Origin: Chlamydiota bacterium
Lineage (GTDB): Bacteria > Chlamydiota > Chlamydiia > Chlamydiales > Rhabdochlamydiaceae
Direction of reading: 5' to 3'
Length of the DNA stretch: 5,986 nt
Assembly (NCBI GenBank): GCA_016866585.1
Contig: VGMB01000104.1
Coordinates: 1 to 5,986 of the forward strand
Shown: positions 1-5,986 of the stretch, piece after piece
How positions within the stretch are numbered: the stretch's first letter is position 1
How the letters are laid out: the number at the start of each line of letters is the position of its first letter
Position numbers and translations under genes: made by a program
The notes under the pieces: generated by a model
Database searches by the model: none
What the model saw: the letters and a program-made list of their open reading frames with translations, nothing else
Told to the model about the DNA's origin: nothing

Positions 1-2
1 CA

Positions 3-344
3 GAATGGCAACTACATCTAGAAAAAATCTTCGTTCAATTATTAAGATTGTATACATGCGATGGGCAGAGTGTAAAATATCCTAATAAACACACTATTTT
101 ATTAGCAGCCTCTCACTACTGATGTCGCACGGATCTGTAAAGCGATTCTGAGAGATTAATAGATAGAGAATCATTTTATTGGATGTTTGATGTACTACTA
201 GGAGAAGATCGATCAACTTGTAAGTAAGGTACTGCTTCAGAAACATGATAGCGTTTAATTTGCTAACATCAAATATGTTGCTTGGAACCCTGCTTTATAT
301 TTTTTCTTCACTCCAGATTCCATCGTACTCATAACATTAAGTGA
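3..344 (+). pseudogene. Decayed reading frame at left edge, possibly the 5' part of the barrel remnant at 345-1066
   Basis: The frame is open from the window edge to a TGA at 120-122 and contains protein-like text such as EWQLHLEKIFVQLLRLYTCD. After stops at 120-122 and 138-140 the same frame reads RLIDRESFYWMFDVLLGED before a TAA at 225-227. Further stops follow at 246, 249, 264 and 342. This is the same frame as the better-supported barrel remnant downstream, so one long decayed gene is possible. Stop density between 225 and 344 is close to what AT-rich random DNA would give, so that part may be out of frame or not coding. No family is recognised. A 29-codon ATG frame at 245-334 is too short to call. 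Confidence 0.3.
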
Positions 345-1066
345 GTTCAATTTGCCAACAACTTAAGACAACAAGGAGTTAAAAAAGAAATAAAACTGAC
401 TTTTTCGACTAAATCCATAATTTGTAAAAATTTACAACTATGAAAAATTACTTCTCTTCAAGGCAGAGATTTTATGATTCTTTTTGATATTTCTATAAAA
501 CATGACAAATTTTCTTTTCTTTTTTACAGGAATTATTCACACTTTCGAATTACTACAAAAAAGAAGATTTTCGAAGTGCAAAAAATAAAAAAACGCATCT
601 ATTTTGAAGGATCTTTAGGTTGTGCGCTAAATGTTACTAATAATTTAATATGGATGTTTACACCTTTTTTGGATACCGATTTGAGTATTTAAACTCATAT
701 GCTCCCTCAAGCAGGGTAACTCGATTAAATAAAAAGAACTACATTTCTCTAGGTTTTCGTATAGATCGGCTAGCAGATCCACAATGGAACCTTTGATTTA
801 TGACAGAACACCCAATTTTAGTTTACTGTACCAATACAGTCGTAGATAGCAAATACGGAAAAAATGCAAAAAAAATTCATAGGGCTTGCTATTTAGAATT
901 TCTTCTCCCGATTACCTGTTGTCATAACCATAAAGAGAATGTCTTTTTCGTACAGCTGGTGCCACGAGGAAGTTTTCGCAATTGTAACAAAAACACCTAT
1001 TTTGAACAAAAACGTGCGCCGCATTTGAGTGCAGGATTAGAATTAGAGGTTGGCTATGGTTTTTAA
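345..1066 (+). pseudogene. Broken outer-membrane beta-barrel-like gene (3' portion)
   Basis: One frame runs through this stretch with a nonsense codon at 441-443 (TGA), an apparent one-base loss in the T-run at 665-670, and a TGA at 794-796; it ends at the TAA at 1064-1066. Bridging the T-run joins GSLGCALNVTNNLIWMFTPF to FGYRFEYLNSYAP, which reads as adjacent barrel strands. Later segments GFRIDRLADPQWNL and LSAGLELEVGYGF alternate polar and hydrophobic residues, and the final residue is Phe, the usual end of a BAM-assembled barrel. The longest unbroken pieces are 72 and 88 codons with no convincing starts of their own, so I treat them as fragments. The last codons overlap the start of the MoaB-like gene. 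The exact porin or autotransporter family is not recognised. Confidence 0.5.
1045..1049 (+). promoter_or_regulatory. Shine-Dalgarno site of the MoaB-like gene
   Basis: AGAGG lies six bases before the ATG at 1056-1058 and fixes that codon as the start in preference to the in-frame TTG at 1050. The site sits inside the last codons of the broken upstream frame. Confidence 0.55.
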
Positions 1067-1679
1067 GTACATTATTTTCTTTCTTGTTTGCGTGATTACT
1101 CCTATTTTTCCATCTGATGACACGCTTTATTCCTCCACAGGAAGACCCTTAGCTCCCTCGATAGATTATTTTCTAAACGCTAAGAAAAATAGAGGGAAAT
1201 GCGCTCTACTAGTCACTTCTGATCGAGGGCGCAAGAATACTGGAGTATGGGCGAAAAACACTCTTGAGGAACATGGATACGAGGTCTTAGCTTTAGAGGT
1301 AATTCCAAATGAAGAGGATCAAGTAAATGCCTTCTTGAAAAGGTGGATCAGCAATCAAGTTGACGTAATTTTCACATTAGGTGGAACCGGATTCAGCAAG
1401 CGAGATACAACAGTCGATGTAGTTGAGAAATGGATCTTAAAGCCTATGCCTGGATTTGGAGAATTATTTAGACGCTTAACTCATGAAGACTGGAAAAATT
1501 TACGCGAAGAAATCCCTGATATGTCATTACTAACAAGAACGAGCGCTGGGATGCATGGAGATTGCTTCCTATTTGCCTTACCTGGATCCTTAGATGCGGT
1601 AAAGCTTGGATTTGAGATTATTTTACCAACGTTACCTCACCTGCTCGGACAAAGAACAAAAGATCATAAAGAGCCTTAA
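1056..1679 (+). CDS. MoaB/MogA-family (MoCF_biosynth domain) protein with N-terminal signal-like segment
   Basis: This 207-residue protein has the molybdopterin-binding fold of MoaB/MogA. Visible marks are the first strand KCALLVTSDRG (48-58), the GGTG loop (109-112) followed by RD at 116-117, MPGFGELFR (131-139), RTSAG (161-165) and the ALPGS turn (174-178) before a C-terminal P-LPHLL. MogA-type enzymes adenylate molybdopterin during molybdenum cofactor synthesis. Two things are odd. Residues 1-20 are hydrophobic (YIIFFLVCVITPIFPS) and look like a signal peptide or membrane anchor, absent from E. coli MoaB, which is about 170 residues. The position matching the conserved Asp of MogA (in a LIPDE context) reads IPNEE, with Asn85. 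The GGTG and RD motifs are kept. No other cofactor gene is visible, so a true role in molybdenum metabolism is unproven. The gene appears intact. ATG 1056 is chosen because of the AGAGG upstream. Confidence 0.85.
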   Translation: MVFKYIIFFLVCVITPIFPSDDTLYSSTGRPLAPSIDYFLNAKKNRGKCALLVTSDRGRKNTGVWAKNTLEEHGYEVLALEVIPNEEDQVNAFLKRWISNQVDVIFTLGGTGFSKRDTTVDVVEKWILKPMPGFGELFRRLTHEDWKNLREEIPDMSLLTRTSAGMHGDCFLFALPGSLDAVKLGFEIILPTLPHLLGQRTKDHKEP

Positions 1680-1787
1680 CAAGATGTATTTAGTTTTAAA
1701 ATTCATCGCTACTCAGAATCTATATAAATCTATGGTATAGAACGTTTGCCTAGAAGTTTTGTAAACGATTAGCATGGAATATCTCAA

Positions 1788-2846
1788 CTACACTACTCGA
1801 AGAATCTCATCTCTTAATTTTAAGAGATCTAATTTCTTAGACCGTACATGTGCTGCATGCACAGCTTTATAGCCTCTAAATTTTATTTTTAGCATTCCTT
1901 AGTGATCAACTTTCTCACTCCTTACAGGTAAAGAAAGTTGTAATTACGGACCTTCTTCAGTAAGTATTTCTTTTTTACCGAAGGGAAGTTTTTCAAAATA
2001 CCTCACACCTCTTCTTGCTATGCATAAAACAGCTGAAGCATGTGCTGACAAACCATAATTTTTTTATAATTTATCGTTCCTTGGATTGATGTATAAGAGG
2101 GAGAAACATGCATGATTTACAATCCCTCTTTAAATGCCTTGGGTTCAAAATTTCCCTGTAAGAGAAACCTGAAAGTATCCTTATACGTTGAGCTTGATAT
2201 TATTAGTTCTACGTTTATTTCCAGACTGATCAACTTCTGTGATAGCACTCCAGATTCTATTTTACTGTAGAGATCTTTCGCATCTGTTTTAAAAAAGACA
2301 AAAAGTCTCCAGCTTTTTATGTCTTTTAAAAACCAATATGTCATCACCTTTGGATTTGTAGATCTAAGCTCGTGTCATATAGCCTGATTACCATAATTAA
2401 ACTTAATATTCTCTATATGCAAATATTTACCCAATTTCTTTCCTAAGCTGTTTGTTAACCGCAACCTTAGACTAAAACCACACTCTTTTTCATAAAGGAT
2501 GCAAGATCGGTTACCTGCATTTTCTTGTTTAGATCCTATAGAAAAAAACTGATCACTTGTTGCAACTATTTATTCTTCATGAGTTTTATTTTCTAAGTGA
2601 AATTGCTCACGAAACAATTTACTAAAGCCAAAGCAAATAGATACATTATCCTCTCTTACTTGCATCTGCAAATCTTTCAATTTTTTTTAATCTAGCTAAA
2701 GATTATTTCTTTTGAAAAAGAGTGGGCACTAAAAGTTTATTAACTCTAGCAGTCATCTCGTCTTTACAATTTAGGGTGCCAAATATGATACTTTTTAGAA
2801 AAGCTGTATTGAATTCAGAAATAAATTCTTTTTTGTATTTAAGATT
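1788..2846 (-). pseudogene. Decayed IS200/IS605 TnpB-related (long TnpB-like) gene
   Basis: Read on the minus strand with breaks bridged, this matches the long TnpB-related proteins of IS200/IS605 elements, relatives of RNA-guided TnpB nucleases. In order: a basic coiled stretch (LFQKK, stop, SLARLKK, shift, LKDLQMQ); SICFGFSKLFREQFHLENK; SDQFFSIGSKQENAGN; a strand LRLRLTNSLGKKLGKYL with IENIKFNYGNQAI; MTYWFLKDIKSWRLFVFFKT; SPSYTSIQGTINYKK; NYGLSAHASAVLCIARRG; LSLPVRSEKVDH; and YKAVHAAHVRS. These follow the family order as I recall it. Nonsense codons lie at 2703-2705, 2570-2572, 2375-2377, 2117-2119, 1944-1946 and 1899-1901, with the terminal TAG at 1788-1790. Frameshifts fall in the homopolymers at 2681-2688 and 2059-2065. 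The N-terminus is missing, and the stretch between WRLFVFFKT and YTS is much shorter than in the family, so most of the central RuvC region is gone. The 76-codon open piece at 2117-2347 is a fragment of this gene. No transposon ends were identified. Confidence 0.85.
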
Positions 2847-2877
2847 TTAATATGCCACAATCAAAATTCAGCTTATA

Positions 2878-4620
2878 TTACAAAATCCAATTAAAAATCC
2901 TTTTTAAAAAAAGGATCAATCCGTTTGATATTGCATCATCTTGAATGTGTTTTTGAATACCTGTAAACTGTTCCGAAGAAAACGATAAATTTTCATAGGA
3001 TTTATTCTGGAAACTTAAAAGTATTTGATCTTTAACATCCTGATCAATTTTTTCGATTTCGATTTGCTTCAAATGAGGATTTGTATGAATCCATACACAT
3101 CTTTTAAGAGAATTTTCCAGTATTTTTTCGAAGTCATATTCTTTGACGATTTTGTCACAGAAAGCGAGTGTCTCATCTTGTAATGATGGAGCATTTAATA
3201 ATCTTCTAAATAAAAGATTTTTTCGATCGAATTCTTCCTTAGTTTTTACTGAGTCTTGTTGTACATAAGAGTAAAAAAGTTCTAATATTTTACCTACATT
3301 TTCAGAACATTCATTTGCTACTTTGACTTGCTGGTTAAGAAATATATCCTTGTAGCCAAGAGAGTAAACATCATATAGATAAAGTTTACATTTAGCAGAC
3401 CATGCCTCTGCAGCACTATTATCCCCTGTTGCTAAAATCCGCTCAGCTGCAAGCTGCATGTATTTAACATCGATGTAAGCAAATTTCTGTCTTAAAATTA
3501 CTGTGAATTTTTTTTCAAGATGAACTCCACTATTAACTATAATATCTTCTGTATCTTCAGACTTAATAATGATATTTTCATACCCCTCATTGCGCAAAAA
3601 ATCTATGCGTAATTCAGTGAAAATTTTCTCAGCAAAATCTTTAGCAGATACAAATCCTCGTGTGGAGGCTCCCTCCTGGTTAAGAACAACAACTACATTT
3701 TTATTTTTTTCTTGCATTGCTATACAATCGATAAAATTCATCCACGATGAGCAGTTATGAGCATAGCCAAAATTAAAAGAGACTTCATCATTATTGAAAT
3801 TTCCATTAAATGAATACAGAATTTGATTTTTTAATTTTTCCTCTTGAATACTGTATAAATATTCAGGACCAAAGTAGCCTTGTGATAAGAAAGCATTGAT
3901 TCTAAATCGATCTAAAAAAACACCTGAACCCTTTTGTAGTCCCATAGAAATTATTGGTACGTTGTTATATGAATAAGGAAAAAGAATGGAATGAAGATTT
4001 GGATAATGCAAAGAATCTGCGTTCATTAGGTGCCGTACTTCATAGGCTATTCGATCTCCTACTATTCTACCATTTACAGCCGCTGCGTTTTCCATAAAGA
4101 AAAAAACAGGAATATTTCGCTGTATTTTACTTTGTAAAATTCTTTTCGATGATCCATCAAAAGGTCCTAAAATAAGAAGATCTATTTGACTGTTTTCAGG
4201 AAATTCTTTAAATTCACTTATTACGACTTTTGATCTATCTTCAAAAATATCTATAAATTCTGAAGCCATTATTTTTTCTGAATTACTTCCCTGAATAACC
4301 CAATCGAAATGTAATGAGGGATGACTTCTTTGCATAAGTGCTATCACTTTTGCAGCAGCGGAAATATCCCCTCTACCTCCTTGAACTTGAGTACACACAC
4401 AAATTTTTCGCAAGTTTGATGGCCAAGGTAAGTGACCATAACATTTTTCAATTTCTCTATGAAAAAGTTGTATGCTATCAAAAAAACCACTTGTAGATAC
4501 AGGCCTTACCCTGTTTGATTCGATAGTTTTTTCTAAAGTATCAACAGACTCGTTTTTATTAGAAATAGTATCCTGGCTAATAGTTAATCTATTATATAAA
4601 TTTGTAGACGAATATACCAT
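2878..4620 (-). CDS. Uncharacterised 580-residue protein, possible GT-B-like glycosyltransferase
   Basis: I do not recognise this protein with certainty. After about 65 polar residues, KICVCTQVQGGRGDISAAAK (72-91) forms a strand, glycine-rich loop and helix like the N-terminal nucleotide-fold start of GT-B enzymes. DLLILGPFDGSSKR (147-160) looks like a second strand. Residues 388-427 include MQLAAERILATGDNSAAEAW, then SAKCKLYLYDVYS. This resembles the C-terminal sugar-nucleotide site of GT-B proteins, where a GD-S-EA segment precedes a strand. The tail (430-580) is charged, helical and without a recognised domain. No signal peptide or clear membrane span is seen. The ATG at 4618-4620 is preceded by AAGG with a short four-base gap, and a TATAAT lies 38 bases further upstream. 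It stands alone; the neighbouring TnpB-like remnant begins 31 bases after its stop. An effector or surface-modifying enzyme is possible but is inference only. Confidence 0.75.
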   Translation of the reverse strand: MVYSSTNLYNRLTISQDTISNKNESVDTLEKTIESNRVRPVSTSGFFDSIQLFHREIEKCYGHLPWPSNLRKICVCTQVQGGRGDISAAAKVIALMQRSHPSLHFDWVIQGSNSEKIMASEFIDIFEDRSKVVISEFKEFPENSQIDLLILGPFDGSSKRILQSKIQRNIPVFFFMENAAAVNGRIVGDRIAYEVRHLMNADSLHYPNLHSILFPYSYNNVPIISMGLQKGSGVFLDRFRINAFLSQGYFGPEYLYSIQEEKLKNQILYSFNGNFNNDEVSFNFGYAHNCSSWMNFIDCIAMQEKNKNVVVVLNQEGASTRGFVSAKDFAEKIFTELRIDFLRNEGYENIIIKSEDTEDIIVNSGVHLEKKFTVILRQKFAYIDVKYMQLAAERILATGDNSAAEAWSAKCKLYLYDVYSLGYKDIFLNQQVKVANECSENVGKILELFYSYVQQDSVKTKEEFDRKNLLFRRLLNAPSLQDETLAFCDKIVKEYDFEKILENSLKRCVWIHTNPHLKQIEIEKIDQDVKDQILLSFQNKSYENLSFSSEQFTGIQKHIQDDAISNGLILFLKRIFNWIL

Positions 4621-4658
4621 TCAGCCTTGTAATTTCAAATTATTATTGGTGAATTTTT

Positions 4659-4664
4659 ATTATA
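4659..4664 (-). promoter_or_regulatory. Probable -10 box of the 580-residue gene
   Basis: On the minus strand this reads TATAAT exactly, preceded by G, 38 bases upstream of the ATG. The expected -35 position, 17 bases further up, holds only a T-rich run (ATTTTT-like), so the -35 element is weak. The surrounding DNA is very AT-rich, which makes a chance match plausible. Confidence 0.4.
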
Positions 4665-5173
4665 CCATCCAATTATTAATAAAAAATAAATATATACATA
4701 GTTTTTGCAATATTACAAATAATTACAAAATCAAACTGTCGATACTTGCCACATCAGCACTTGCGTTTTCTATAAAATAAATACAACTCACTAATAAATA
4801 ATATATTACGAATAAAATAACCTTGATTTTTTGCTCAGGAGTTCAATAGCTTTAGATTGCTATTAATATTTATAAAAATCTCATCTTCAAGAAAATGAAC
4901 GATAGTAATTACCCTCTTTTTATAAATTCTTAAGAGCTGGAGGGATTGTTTGTAAGTCGGTCTAGATTCAGCCTTACACTTATACGTCTTGAAGAAAATA
5001 CTCATCGATACTTTAAATGCAAAACAATATAGGGAAATAAATAAAAAAAATTATTATACATCAAATGGAGATAAACTACATTTTATTGAATTTTTTTCCA
5101 TTTATGATGAAATAATCACAAATAAAACCCAAAAAAATGCAACTAGGTTCATGGAAATCCTAGCAATTACCTT
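4665..5173. other. AT-rich intergenic stretch with decayed or doubtful reading frames
   Basis: No convincing intact gene is seen. The left part (4665-4834) is poly-A/T with frequent stops in all frames. The right part carries a short minus-strand frame at 4835-5005, listed separately, and a Lys/Asn-rich plus-strand frame at 4989-5177 that begins at TTG without a ribosome binding site. No tRNA, repeat array or terminator was found. Confidence 0.4.
4835..5005 (-). CDS. Short unrecognised reading frame, possible gene remnant
   Basis: ATG at 5003-5005 opens a 56-residue frame beginning MSIFFKTYKCKAESRPTYKQ and ending at TGA 4835-4837. The frame is open further upstream to about 5050, where tandem TAA codons occur. 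The composition (mixed charged and aliphatic residues, e.g. LQLLRIYKKRVITIVHFLED) is more protein-like than the surrounding DNA. No ribosome binding site stands out and no family is recognised. Beyond the TGA the same frame continues for 26 codons (AKNQGYFIRNILFISEL...), which would fit a decayed longer gene rather than a small functional one. Confidence 0.25.
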   Translation of the reverse strand: MSIFFKTYKCKAESRPTYKQSLQLLRIYKKRVITIVHFLEDEIFININSNLKLLNS

Positions 5174-5356
5174 TTAGAGTTGTTGCGATGTGGCAGGAAA
5201 AAAAGAACATGATAATTGAGTAGCTTTCTCAGACATATCAAGATACACATTCTTAGCTAAAGAACTGCAGTCTTGATGATAAATAAGCCAGGAAAGTATA
5301 TCTGAAGGCGAGATAGCATAGGGATATACTGTGTTGGACAAACCAAGTAGAGAATC
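5174..5356 (-). pseudogene. 3' fragment of an unrecognised gene
   Basis: A 60-codon minus-strand frame reads DSLLGLSNTVYPYAISPSD, then ILSWLIYHQDCSSLAKNVYL and on to FFPATSQQL before a TAA at 5174-5176. It has no ATG; the only candidate start is a TTG near its beginning, with no clear ribosome binding site. Two tandem TAG codons lie immediately upstream, and the same frame before them (ELVILI) is short. The residue composition is ordinary for a soluble protein, including a Trp, two Cys and balanced charge, unlike AT-rich noise. I take it as the remaining end of a lost gene. It lies downstream of the porin terminator in the same orientation. No family is recognised. Confidence 0.35.
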
Positions 5357-5418
5357 CTACTAAATTAAAATCACTAATTCTTATCTGTAAGACTGAGATT
5401 GATAATCTTTGTATCGGC

Positions 5419-5449
5419 AAAAAAAAAGACGCCTTGTTAACAAGGCGTC
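5419..5449 (-). terminator. Intrinsic terminator of the porin gene
   Basis: A perfect 22-base palindrome at 5428-5449 (half-site GACGCCTTGTT) is followed on the minus strand by nine T residues at 5419-5427. The stem is GC-rich at its base. It starts 46 bases after the porin stop. In the plus direction no T-tract follows, so it works only for minus-strand transcription. A second, weaker hairpin (CGTCA...TGACG, 5458-5477) lies between it and the stop codon. Confidence 0.9.
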
Positions 5450-5495
5450 AGAAGGAACGTCATATTTTAAAATGACGAGGTATATTGCAAAACAA

Positions 5496-5986
5496 TTAGA
5501 AGTCTAATCTAAAACGTATATTCATACCTTGTAGACTGTATGATCCAAATGAAGAAACATACGCATTAAAATCATAACCAACAGCAAAATCTACATGGTA
5601 GTTTTGATCGCCAAAATAAGAACCCCAACCTAGAGCAAGTCTTGCTTCAGCAACACCTTGAAGATGCCCGCTATTAGATACGTGAACTTTTCCTGATCTA
5701 TCAAACGGAAGTCTTCCAATTAAATCAGATCTTACAGTTAATTGATCAACTGCACCAGAAAGGTGAACGTTGTCTTTAGAATAAAGTACGCTACCGTTGA
5801 TGCTTGTTAAGAACTTAAATCCACATCCTAGTAACCAAGATGTGTCATATCCAAACTTAGGACCTAAAGACCAAGCAGAAGCATCTAGATTTCCATAAAC
5901 TGAACCATCAAGATTAGCACTGTCATCTAAAAGATCAACTGAAGCTTGAGCATCGAAATCTGCAGACAAAGAAGTCCAAATAGCTT
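5496..5986 (-). CDS. MOMP-like outer-membrane porin (Legionella/Lpg1974-type), C-terminal part, 5' end beyond the window
   Basis: The frame is open to the window edge, so only the last 162 residues are seen. The segment SAWSLGPKFGYDTSWLLGCGF is typical of the Legionella OMP/Lpg1974 family, in which a GP-(R/K)-x-G-x-D strand is followed by W-x-LGCGF. Later strands alternate hydrophobic and polar residues (VAEARLALGWGSYF, YHVDFAVGYDFNAY), and the end MNIRFRLDF has a terminal Phe for BAM assembly. Members are beta-barrel porins of the outer membrane; in chlamydia-like bacteria such proteins replace or accompany the classical MOMP as major surface proteins. A TTG at 5967-5969 is not a real start, since the reading continues upstream as AIWTS. 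The gene ends at TAA 5496-5498 and is followed by a strong terminator. Confidence 0.85.
   Translation of the reverse strand, partial: AIWTSLSADFDAQASVDLLDDSANLDGSVYGNLDASAWSLGPKFGYDTSWLLGCGFKFLTSINGSVLYSKDNVHLSGAVDQLTVRSDLIGRLPFDRSGKVHVSNSGHLQGVAEARLALGWGSYFGDQNYHVDFAVGYDFNAYVSSFGSYSLQGMNIRFRLDF

Noticed and set aside
1809..1828. Inverted repeat ATCTCTTA-attt-TAAGAGAT as a terminator for the MoaB-like gene
   Set aside because: The stem is AT-rich, no T-tract follows, it is 130 bases from the stop, and the bases are explained as codons of the TnpB-related remnant.
1907..1940. Nine-base inverted repeat CAACTTTCT / AGAAAGTTG with a 16-base loop
   Set aside because: It falls inside the TnpB-related remnant (LSLPVRSEKV region), has no flanking T-tract, and one such repeat is unremarkable in AT-rich DNA.
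2897..2916. Hairpin ATCCTTTTT / AAAAAGGAT near the end of the 580-residue gene as a terminator
   Set aside because: It lies inside the coding region, is nearly all A/T, and is followed by only a few T residues; evidence is too weak.
3569..3760. 63-codon plus-strand frame
   Set aside because: It lies wholly antisense within the intact 580-residue gene and has no ribosome binding site or recognisable content.
4472..4780. 102-codon plus-strand frame
   Set aside because: Its first half is antisense to the start of the 580-residue gene and its second half is AT-rich; it covers the probable promoter of that gene.
4989..5177. 62-codon plus-strand frame starting at TTG
   Set aside because: It has no Shine-Dalgarno site, a Lys/Asn/Ile-rich content expected from AT-rich DNA, and overlaps the more protein-like minus-strand frame at its start.

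Overview
The window looks like an AT-rich accessory stretch of a chlamydia-like bacterium (phylum Chlamydiota, perhaps near Simkania or Rhabdochlamydia). The main reason is the beta-barrel at the right edge, whose C-terminus has the features of the Legionella/Lpg1974-type MOMP-like porins that are expanded in those lineages. This placement is an inference; no rRNA or housekeeping gene is present to confirm it.

Layout. (1) 3-1066, plus strand: one broken reading frame with several nonsense codons and one apparent one-base shift in a T-run. Its last 700 bases read like an outer-membrane beta-barrel ending in an aromatic strand. (2) 1056-1679, plus: an intact MoaB/MogA-family (MoCF_biosynth) protein with a signal-peptide-like N-terminus. 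Its start overlaps the stop of the broken gene, which suggests they once formed a two-gene operon. (3) 1788-2846, minus: a heavily decayed IS200/IS605-type TnpB-related gene, recognisable only when six nonsense codons and two homopolymer frameshifts are bridged. (4) 2878-4620, minus: an intact 580-residue protein that I do not recognise with certainty. It has a glycine-rich N-terminal loop and a GDNSAAEAWSA-type segment that suggest a GT-B-like fold. A perfect TATAAT lies upstream. (5) About 4665-5418: mostly non-coding, very AT-rich DNA with two short minus-strand reading frames (4835-5005 and 5174-5356) that may be gene remnants. (6) 5419-5986, minus: the 3' end of the MOMP-like porin gene with a strong intrinsic terminator.

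Functionally the intact genes do not form an obvious pathway. Only three substantial reading frames are unbroken (MoaB-like, GT-like, porin). The rest is the residue of a transposon-associated gene and of at least one surface protein. The most informative results are the decayed TnpB-related gene, which a plain ORF search reports only as an unexplained 76-codon fragment, and the secreted-looking orphan MoaB-like protein with a substitution at a normally conserved Asp. I found no CRISPR array, tRNA, rRNA or complete insertion sequence.
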